A stretch of 64,000 nucleotides of DNA, taken from positions 135,022,682 through 135,086,681 of the forward strand of contig JACSVZ010000002.1 of assembly GCA_014706295.1 (NCBI GenBank), given 5' to 3'. Of the stretch, positions 52,019-61,861 are shown in pieces. Both the position numbers and the translations under genes were made by a program. The notes beneath the pieces are model-generated. The model ran no database searches. It saw only the letters and a program-made list of their open reading frames with translations, and had not been told where the DNA came from. Position 1 is the stretch's first letter. The number at the start of each line of letters is the position of its first letter. Origin of the DNA: Lycocorax pyrrhopterus obiensis. Taxonomy: Eukaryota; Chordata; Aves; Passeriformes; Paradisaeidae.

Positions 52019-54070
52019 CTAAAATGCAAAGACAGGACAAAGAATAGCACATGAAAACACAAAGTCCATTTGTCAGATTAGTCAAAAAGCTCTAAATGTA
52101 GATAAGAGCACTTCTCCTCTTCACGCTGAACTAATAATGAAAATCACGTAATAGAAACCATGAGCATTCAAATTATAAAATAAACTGTTCTAATAAAATA
52201 TATCCTAAAGAAAAACAGAGCAAGTATGTGATGTCTAATAGCCTAAACACAAACCTCAGGGTTTTCAATGCAAGTGCAGTTTACCTTGAAGCTGTCTCAT
52301 TAAAATATTTCAAATATGGCAGGAAATCACTTGTGAAGCACTCTATTCAAAGACTGACAGAATTTTACTACAGAGGTTTATTTGAAACATAAGTAGTAGT
52401 TCTTAGGGCTACTTAAGTGTGCTTTACCTCTGTATGACAGCTGGGACAAAAATATTTGTATTTTATAGACCTCAGAAATACTACAACAGTTAATTATCTA
52501 TACTGTCTATCTAAAATCCTATCTTACAAGAGATAAGATTTCTGTAACATGTAAAAAAAACCCCAACAACAACGAGAACCCAGTATAATCACTAAGCTAT
52601 TAGGAATAACTAATCAAGTAAACAAAAAATAAGACAGCCTGATGCACAAACTTAGTAATACCATTTAAATACTGTGTTGGACAAACACATAGATAATGAT
52701 AAAACTGAAGTCAGTTTTATTATACTCGCTTTTTAGACACACTTCTAGGGTCTCCAGCAACGACAGCTGTAGTGTACCTGACAGAACACCCTGTAAGTTA
52801 CTAATTACTGCATCATAGCAGCAACTATTTAGTAACTCTGAATCCGTTTCCAAAGCAATTACACTGGTATTAGGAATAGCATACTTTTACAGAAGACTTT
52901 TGGAGCAAGTTTTAGACTTTTAATCAATAGATTTATAGCAGTGCTGCAGCACGAACATTAAGAACTGAGTGCAACTTATTACACTGAAACATGGAATTAC
53001 TCTTATTAAAGTAGAAGCCTGGGATTCATGCAGTAACACTCGAATGAGTAATAAAGAAATCAAGTTATTCAGATGAGTTATTTTTCAGCTTGATACCTAA
53101 TAACCAACAACCCCACACATTTTAATCACAGTCAAATTTTAATATACAGCAATAGTATAACCTATATAAAAACATTAGTCCCTCTAATTTTTTTTGAGAA
53201 TTACTATCCTTTACAGTTAACCTTTTGGAAACTGCAAAAAGCCAACCTTATCACAACTCAAGGGGTAGCCTTTGTTTTAGATAAACAGCTATCAGCTGTT
53301 GAGTGGACCACCTGGTGGTGTACATGTTTCTTCTTGTTCATTAAAGAGTGTAAGTATCTCGGAGATAACCAGGCCAGCATGGGTAAGTGGATACATGGCT
53401 CAGCCCTCACAAAAGAAAAACCTGACTGTGTTTTAGGGAACTCTGAATTATTTTTTTGCACTCTCTTCATTCTTTCATACTTTTATTTCAGAACGAAAAA
53501 ACCCCCTAGAATTTACTTCTCAAATAAAAGCACAAACATTTCTATTTGAGACCTACAGCACGTTAAGTGCATCCAGATTCATTTTCTATAATGCACATAA
53601 TATATAACGGATTAGGAAAATATAATAAGGAATTTATAAATCAAACCTAAAGAAATTATGTTGTATTATTACTAAAATGCTTGTTTGTGGAAAGTTGAAG
53701 AGAAATTATTAACACAAACAACAAGGTACGTTCAGACAAATCAATCCTCAAATGAAGTGAAAAAAATAATTGTTGAACCAATTAAGTTTACTCTTCTTAC
53801 AAATCTGTGTTTAACATTTTGATACCTGTGTGGGTTTTTTTCCTGGCAAATAACTGCAAAAGGAAGGGATTACTTTCACAATTAGATAAAGAAACAGTAC
53901 TGAGACAGCAAAAGCCAGTGAACTGTTTTCAGGAGAAGAGACATTCTTGCAAGAAGGGAAATGGGGTGTAGCACTAAATGAGACCATCCCAGAAGGGCCA
54001 GAAGTCAGATATGGTGTATGCTTTTAAATCAGTTCCTATCAATAGGAAAACTAAAAAATATATACAATAC

Positions 54071-54278
54071 CTTTTGTCCTCTCTAATTATCCATGTGCAG
54101 CTTTCATGGTCCACAGAGGAATAGAGCTTTCCTTCCATCAAAGGAGGCTGGTCTTTCAGTGTAACACATATATTATCAGGGGAAAAATGTATTTTTATGT
54201 CATCTTTAGTGATGTCTTGAGGCAGGTGAACTGTTATTGTCACATCATCTTCAGTCTGCTGCCAGTAGTAGAGAGGGT
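54071..54278 (-). CDS. NUDCD1: NUDCD1 exon with the CS (NudC/p23-like) domain core (about residues 276-345)
   Basis: A 208-base exon holding most of the CS domain: 'PLYYWQQTEDDVTITVHLPQ' at the domain start, 'DDIKIHFSPDNICVTLKDQ', 'EGKLYSSVDHESCTWIIRE'. CS domains are beta-sandwich modules that bind HSP90-type chaperones or clients; the specific partner cannot be read here. Its first two bases (AC) complete an Asp codon with the G of the upstream exon. Acceptor CAATTGTAG; donor AAAAG|GTATTG, phase 2. Confidence 0.95.
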
Positions 54279-55718
54279 CTACAATTGGAAACATGGAGGA
54301 AAATACAAACCAGATTATAAGAATTTCTGGATTCCACAGCATGCAATGCTGAGACATATGGAATTTTGTGAAAGACATTGTGTTTTTGAAAGACTAGAAA
54401 TTAACTTTTACTGTGATCAATTTACACAAAACACATTCTGATCGTAAAATGGAGAAATGATTTTTAACAATCATTTGTGTCCCTCATTTGGAAAGTAATT
54501 TATATTCATGTCTATACTCAAATATGCTGATAGTTATACAATGAACATTAACTGTCACTCAAGTTTAGTGTAGCATTATGAAACTGGAACCCAAAATGTA
54601 CTTAAATACAATGAAACATTAATGATTAATAATTCGGTTGAAGAGACATCAGGTGCAGTATACCGACAAGCTACTGCATGCTAGAACTATATGCCATTCA
54701 AAGACATGAACACTTTTTTCTTATATATTGTCCCAGAAGCTACATTGACTACTCAATAGAAATTATTTTATAAGACTAAGTAGTCTCAATCTGCCTCAGA
54801 TAATGGAGATGAAATAAAACTGCTTGCCCAGAGGTAGTGATTGGCTTTTTCTACTGTGTCTAGAACCTGTTTGATTATTAAATTGCTAGAAGAAAAGTCC
54901 TTTTAAGAGAAATGTTAATACAAAAGGAATGTTATGACAGCATGAGTGGGTAATGCACCGTAGGTCACAGAAAATACAAATACAGATGAATACATTTTCT
55001 GAAGATCAATCTTATACAAGTTAACTTTCTGTTCTGAAAAAAAGCAAAGTATGGGTTCCCCTTGAAAGCTCTCACGTTGTCACAACCGAACCCAAGATTC
55101 CACTGATCAAAGCTTCATACCAGCAACTGTGACTCTGGAAGGAACCTGTACTATTGCCCTTTGCCACAACTGCCCTGGTTGCAATGGATCAGTCACAGGA
55201 GCTACAATTATACTTCCCCAGAAACTATCTGAGACAGGGCAGCCTGCAAAATTCTAAACACTGACACAAACGATATCTGATATTAAAAGTCCATTATGCC
55301 TGCAATTTTATATAACCGTGAAACTGAAATTAGAGCCTACATTAGGTTTAGCAAAAGGCAACTGCATAGACACTGCATTATGGTGCTCAGTGCACTGAAC
55401 TCCTTTGCCTCAAGGTTTATGTGTACAGACTATTCTTAATAAAATTACATGTACAACATCACAGTTGTCACAGTGTTTAACACTGTTAAATTCCAGAAAT
55501 TTGATCCTTTCATATTGTTTTTCAAATAGGTTTTCACACTACTGACAAAGATTGTGCTAGTATTCTTCAGCTAGGATTTGTTCATTAACCAATACCTCAT
55601 AGGCAGAAGCAAAAATAAAACGTGAAATAATCCAACATAATTACATAAACATACATATTATGGAGCTCAGTGATACTCAAGAATAAACAACTCTATTAAT
55701 ATGCTTTTACATACTTAC

Positions 55719-55755
55719 CACTGGACAAAAGAGAATCTTTTACAGGAGTCTCATT
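55719..55755 (-). other. Cryptic exon-like segment in NUDCD1 intron (37 nt)
   Basis: A minus-strand segment bounded by TTTTGAAG and a near-consensus donor GTG|GTAAGTATG. Its own open frame would read N-E-T-P-V-K-D-S-L-L-S-S. It does not fit the phase of the flanking exons: inserted after the upstream exon (phase 1) it would create a TGA at once. The flanking exons join correctly without it, so it is left out of the main transcript. Confidence 0.3.
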
Positions 55756-56231
55756 CTTCAAAAGAAAAATATTTTTAAAAATAACTATTTAAATTTTAGA
55801 AAGGCAGGAATAAATTACATAACTAAAAGCTTTCTGATGAACAACAATTTGGGGAGATCAATGCCCTCACTCCCATCTAGGAAGACTGGCTTCTGAATTT
55901 GACTACTTCAAACAGATGCCTAAATTTAGGTGTTAGCAATCCAACTAATACCAAAAAACTTATTACAGGTCTTTTTGCAAAATATCCTTTTCCTTAAGAC
56001 AACAAAATTCTTAAAAAGTGTCTCCTATCCAAAAAAAAGCACCTAATATAGGTTTATGCATAATACAACTTCCAACAGTAAAGATAAACAAACAAACTAA
56101 AGTCAATCTGTCCAAAACATAGATATTAAAACATTTATTGCTAGAGTTTCCAAACAAATGCTAAACTAACAAGATATGTTCTAAATCAAAGAAGAGAGCA
56201 GCCTATCATAACCTGCCAGACTAAGTCTTAC

Positions 56232-56417
56232 CTTTCTTCTCATTTGATACTTTTGCATCATCATTTTCTTCTAATTTGTCACTTTCATTTTGCATAAACG
56301 TGAATGGTTTGTGGGAAACAATCATTAGACCATCTCCACTTGGCTCTATTGCTGCATAATGGGGGACTGATTTTCCTTGCAAAACTCTCCTTTTAACAAT
56401 TTCATATCTTTGATCAC
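56232..56417 (-). CDS. NUDCD1: NUDCD1 exon (about residues 214-276)
   Basis: A 186-base exon in phase 1 at both ends. Joined to its neighbour it reads G-D-Q-R-Y-E-I-V-K-R, then 'GKSVPHYAAIEPSGDGLMIV', 'SHKPFTFMQ' and an acidic, poorly conserved linker (LEENDDAK) ahead of the CS domain. Acceptor TTTTATAG, donor AAAG|GTAAGA. The frame was read from the sequence because no start codon lies near its left edge. Confidence 0.92.
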
Positions 56418-57639
56418 CTATAAAATAAAATTTTTAAAAAGTCATGATATATTTCTAAAAGACAAATTATTATCTAAGGAACACATTACAATTAAAAATA
56501 CTAAGCAATCCTACCTGTTAAATCACAGTACCACGGTTTTCCAAAGTGTTATACTGGATTAATCTAAGATTGCCTTTTATTCTTATCATGTCTTTGCTGA
56601 TCACAGCACAGCCTCTGTACATATAATTTTTTTCTTGAAGAGAAGGTCAGAAGAAAGGTAAGCATGTCACATTTTCTGAATCTCAGGCAGCATGGTGGTT
56701 CCTCATTTCAAGCTTTTACAGCAAGTATTGTTAAAAGTTTGGTTAATGGAAGAAAACCAACTTTGAAAGGGTACATACCTTTGTTACAGTCCTCTGAAGT
56801 ACCACAGAAGACATGAAAAGACCTAACTACTGCCCCCATTCTGATTCATTTTTATGCTTCCATTTTTTTGTTCTTTGGTAACAGAATAGTGGTGGGTGTG
56901 ATCCCTTTGTCCAGTCTACCAAACAGGGCAGAGATGTCACAGTTGTTGGCGTCAAGAGACATAACCATGTTTTAAGGCTTTGCTTTGATGAAGCACAGAT
57001 TTTGGTAATTTAAGAAATGGCTTGTTCATGAACTACTTACTTTTACTACAGTCTGATTTAATAAACTGCACCCACAGACAGAGTTTCAAGAAAAGTCAAC
57101 AGCAATTGACTACTGATGAAAGAGAATGTAAGGTATTGTAATTCCTCAAAACAGCTTTTATCTTTGAGACTGGTTCATACATCAGTCTGATTCGTGAGAT
57201 GTTTGTTTAAATGAACAAAATTTATTTATCTCTTCATAATTAAGGATTGCTTTCAATTTTGTTATTTACATCTCTACTGACAGTAGAGTCAAAAATTTTC
57301 TGTTCCCTGGAAATACTGGAGAACTGGCAAGACTTTTTGAAAGATTTTTAAATCCACTTTTATGGATTCCAAAAATATTTGTCATAAGTTATAAAACACA
57401 CAATGTAAAAAAAAAAAAGTTATGAAAGTGTACACTATTAAAAAATATAAGAAAAGTCTGTGTTGGTGCTCTTATTAAATAGCAGTCTTCAGTTCTAGAC
57501 TGGCAGTGTTACTGATTTAGTTTTTCTTGTAAGTTAAAACCAGTAATGTTCAGAGTTTTCTTTCTGTTGTTGAGCTGGCCACAAAAGCATAAGGCAGTTG
57601 GTCTCATGTGGCTTTCTGAGAAATACTTCCATCATCCAA

Positions 57640-58112
57640 GGTTTCAACAGCAGGAAATATAACTAAAGCCACTGAGGGCAACATAGCTGCGGAAGGGCTG
57701 GAAAGAATGTCCTATCAAGACTAGATGAGGACTTCAGGCTTGTCTAGTTTGGAGAAAATGAGGCTGAGGGGCAACCTCATTGCTGTCTACAGTCTTCCTA
57801 GGGAGGTGAAATGGAAAGGGAGATGCTGAGCTCTTCTTCTTGGTATCCAGTGACAGGACGTGTGGGAATGGTTCAAAGCTGCACCAGATGAGGTTCAGAC
57901 TGGACATTAGGAAGCACTGCTTTCCTGAGAGGGTGGTTAAACACTGGAACAGGCTTCCTAGAGAGATGGTCAAAGCCCCATCTGTCACTGTTTAAGAGGC
58001 ATACGGACAATACTCTTAACAACAGGCTTTAACTGGTCAGGCAGTTGGACTAGCTGACTGTTGTAGGTCACTTCCAAATGAACTATTCTATTCTGTGCTA
58101 TGCTATCCTATC
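57640..58112 (+). mobile_element. CR1 LINE 3' end with terminal repeat
   Basis: CR1 3' region in plus orientation, antisense to NUDCD1: 'gaaaatgaggctgaggggca', 'aaacactggaacaggcttcc', 'ggttggactagctg'-like block, closing with a degenerate tail 'ctattctattctgtgctatg' and further ctatc repeats. About 470 bp. Confidence 0.88.
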
Positions 58113-58397
58113 CACACTATGTATGTAGGAGACGGAAGAACATTTGGCTAGTAATATCACAGTATGCAACCAACTGCTTTAGTTCAACTAGTTAAAGATC
58201 TTGTTTCTATCAGTAACAAAATTCTGTTTCTTGGAACATAATGAGCAAGACTGTATCTCAGTCATTCCAAGAAGGTCTATTAATTTAATCCACACATCTT
58301 TAAATCAGACAGTGAAGCATGGGGTCTTCCATCCTTTATGTAAATCATGATATTTAATGTACATATACATGGTCATATTGAATATATAAAGTATTGT

Positions 58398-58560
58398 GCC
58401 GGAGCTCGCAGTCTTCTGATTCTTGGATTATAATTTCTCGGCACAGAGCTCCAGCAGCACACAGCAACCAGGAACAACCACCTCCACCTTTGGCTCCTCC
58501 CAGGGCTTGATTTACAGGGCTTGTGCCCGCCCTGCAGCCACAGCTGTTTGTAGGAGGTTA
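58398..58560. other. Unexplained GC-rich block in NUDCD1 intron
   Basis: About 160 bases of GC-rich sequence in an AT-rich intron, with GAGCTC palindromes near its start (58401-58408) and GAGCTCC at 58446-58452. It is followed by a short tandem duplication of TGGATCCTGGTG at about 58599-58622. It does not match CR1 wording I know. It could be a piece of an unrecognised transposon or LTR. Confidence 0.35.
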
Positions 58561-58965
58561 ATGAGTACTTTAGGTTGAGGTGGTCTTAATTAATAATTGG
58601 ATCCTGGTGTGGATCCTGGTCTTGTTTAAATACATTATACAACAAAGTATCATTTGTCAAACTTTATTAGGATAAAATACTAATTAGTAGGTATTAATAC
58701 ACTAATACGTTTTCAATGTGTTGGTCTAAACAGAATAACTTCATACTCTCACAGCAGGAAAACTTAGGATATGCAGTATTTACTTTTTATAAAGGTCTTG
58801 CAGGTCTACAGGTCTTATATTTATCTCATACTAATTCCAATCCCACTACATCATTAATTGGAAGCCAAAAAAAAAAAAAACCAACAAAAAAACATAACCA
58901 AAGACCCATATCCAGCTGTACAGTATTTTAAAAAATTCAACAAGATGTAAGTTAGGAATAGAATC

Positions 58966-59412
58966 ACACACAGAATCACCAGGTTGGAAGAGACCTTCAA
59001 GATCACGGAGTCCAACCCATGCCCTAACACCACCTCAACTAATCTTTTTTTAAACATATCCAGGGATGGTGACTCCACCACCTCCCCGAGCAGACAGTTC
59101 CAGTATTTTATCACTCTTTCAGTAAAAGCTTTTTCCTAACATCCAACCTAAATTTCCCTTGGCGCAGCTTGAGACTGTGTCCTCTCATTCTGTCAGTTGC
59201 TGCCTGGAGAAAGAGACCAACCCCCACCTGACTACAGCCACCTTTCAGGAAGTTGTAGAGAGTGATAAGGTCACCTCTGAGTCTTCTTTTCTCCAAGCTA
59301 AACAGCCCCAGCTCCCTCAGTTGTTCCTCATAGGGCCTGTGTTCCAAGCCCTTCACCAGCCTTGCTGCCCTCCTTTGGACACATTCAAGCGTCTCAACAT
59401 TCTTCCTGAATA
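58966..59412 (-). mobile_element. CR1 LINE 3' portion
   Basis: Minus-orientation CR1 of about 450 bp, in the same orientation as NUDCD1: 'acagaatcaccaggttggaa', 'gagaccttcaagatca', 'cctaacatccaacctaaatt', 'ttctccaagctaaacagccc'. The open frames at 59111-59356 (minus) and 59159-59413 (plus) derive from it. Confidence 0.9.
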
Positions 59413-59749
59413 GTTCCGTATAATCTCGATTTTACAAGACCAAGCTAAACAGAAATTGCATTTCATAACATTCAAGTAAAGTTCTACCTTGTTTTCTAAT
59501 TATCTTAACCACACAAGTGTAAAACTTGACTTCTTCCTGTTTTTCAAATGTCTGTCAGAATTTAGATTTACAACCAATAACTTGATCTCAAAATGTAAGA
59601 AAAAATTACCTATGCAAAATCTAAGCTGAAGTTTTGTGGAAAACAAGTATCAGAACCTGTGGAAAAGTAACTTCTAAAACAAAGAATAAAAGCATGATTT
59701 CTATTTTTTTAAACATTACTCACCAGTAATATAAATGTAAAACACTTAC

Positions 59750-59930
59750 CCTCTTTCCTTTCTGCAATTGTAACCCATTCCAAGGTAACATGAAATCCAC
59801 TTCCTTTTGTGTCCAGTTCATCTTTTTCTACCCTAAGCAGCAGCACAGCTAGTGAATGTGCATCAGATTTTACAAATGAAACACTGTGTGCTATAATAAA
59901 TGGACTTCCTAGTTCTTCATTAAACACAAT
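59750..59930 (-). CDS. NUDCD1: NUDCD1 exon (about residues 154-214)
   Basis: A 181-base exon reading [12 protein letters not shown], then '[20 protein letters not shown]' and '[15 protein letters not shown]'. Acceptor GTCTTCTAG, donor GAGG|GTAAGTG. It ends in phase 1, the split Gly codon continuing as GT-GAT in the next exon. Part of the predicted beta-propeller region before the CS domain. Confidence 0.95.
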
Positions 59931-61675
59931 CTAGAAGACAAAAATGTAATAAAAAGTCAGACAGTTAAAGCTGGAAGCCTTGCTCTTTTACAGAAAACAG
60001 GGAAGAGTTTCAGTGAATGTCAAATCAGTAACAGTTTGTCTCCCACAAATCTCTCTGCCAATACGAAACCACAAATGTCATACATTTCCGGTTCCTCCTT
60101 CTGTGGCTATCAAGCTACTGTACTGAAATGTTTTTAAACATTATTGTTTATATTAAACAACCACTATAAGAGCCCATTAAACAAAGCACAAAGATCCCCA
60201 AACCTGTCTGCATTGTGGCTGTTTAGTACTGCAATAAATAGAGGTACAGCAATTGATGAGCATAACAGGGTCCATAAATACTGCCTATCAACTGGGCAAA
60301 CAGTCTCATACTCAAGATGAAAATGTAGGCATTTCCCCAAGGCCCTCACTAGTTCTCTAGATATTTCAACATTCTGAAAATCTTTGTAGACCTTGACATG
60401 TGCAAACAAGAAGACGAAAAAGTCCAAAGCATCACTGCCAGTGTTTAATCACCAAACGTAAGTGCCATCATTTAGCTTTGCAAAGAGATCCCATTTTCCT
60501 CCTCTATGAAGTAAGAAACAAAAAGCTATAATGAAATGAAGGAGAATAATATTCATGTTTAGGAGAAGCTAGGGTTAGAAGTTCTTGAACTTTTATTTAT
60601 GTACATGGATTGGAACAGTCCATCCAATACTCGGATGTGACTAGGTAGGCAGAATATATAAATATTACTGTCATATTGAAAGGCTAATAAGCACCACTGT
60701 GAATATAAAATGTCATTAATTACGAACTTCAATTTATAAATTTCATTAATTCATGAAAATTATTTATATTATATGAAAACGATTTTATTAATTTCATACG
60801 AAGGACTCCCCATCTTACAGCATGAGACATTTGGTACCTATAGCTGGAAGTTTTAATTCTAAAAAAACAGGTATTCCAGCTTTTTCCAAAAAGTACTCAT
60901 TCAGCAAAAAACCCAAGAAGATAAAAACAAAATGAATCCAAACAACAGGGAAGAAGAAAGGGAATATTATTTGCTAGAAGATTAACATATGAAAACGAAA
61001 GAACAAGTGAAAGAATAAATTACAAAGAATTCAAGATGCAGTGGTTGAATGAGTATAGACTCAATCCAGCTGTTGTTATTGAAACCTGACAAAGTTTGAG
61101 GATTTATGGGGTTGTGATATTAAAACAACTTTAAACCACTGGGTGCTCTACATACTCAACAAGTCAATTTATATGGTGGCAGAGCCTCAGATACAAATCT
61201 CTTATTTTTGTTACACTGACAACTTCAACGTAACTTATTTATGTGTCAGCATTCTCACACACAACAAAATAAAAACCAGTCGGTATTTATTACAAAGCAT
61301 CTAAAAACAGGATGATCAATTTCCTTTACTGAACTCTCAAAAGATGTAGAAAAAGGAGCTAATCCATCATGTTGAAATCTTCCACTTCAATATGTACACC
61401 TAGGTTTCTGCCAGTACTAAAACATTCGTGGTTTCTTGGGAAACTACCCTCTAATAAAGAAAATAGTGCAATATGCAGGCACTTTTTACCAGATTCATCT
61501 TTCATAAACAAAGAGGAACTAATCACAGAACATGAGACTCACAGCTTCAGGCAGAAATGTAACTTAATTATATTTGCTGTGTCCAAGCAGGATAACAAAT
61601 ACTATTATTAATGCAGTAAGATCACTTTGATAGGGATGTATGTACAACTCCTAAATACATTATTGCAGGACGTAC

Positions 61676-61861
61676 CTCCCACTTTTCAGATGCACTGCTT
61701 CCACGCTTGCCTGATTTAATTAAATACAGTCTTCCTGTGCCATCAGAAAGGGTAACCCATGTGGAAGATGAGAAATGCATTGAGGCACAAAGGCGGTTAT
61801 CACACGCAGTCAAGTCTGTAGGTAGCCTGAAAACTTCTCTTGGTTTTTGTAGAGCAGTGTC
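61676..61861 (-). CDS. NUDCD1: NUDCD1 exon (about residues 92-153), most 5' exon in the window
   Basis: A 186-base exon (62 codons, phase 0 at both ends) reading D-T-A-L-Q-K-P-R-E-V-F-R-L, then 'LTACDNRLCASMHFSSSTW' and 'VTLSDGTGRLYLI', ending 'ASEKWE'. Acceptor TTTGTTTATAG, donor GAG|GTACGT. The first 30 or so codons precede the first in-frame ATG and were read from the sequence. About 91 N-terminal residues are missing and must lie to the right of base 64000. Confidence 0.95.
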
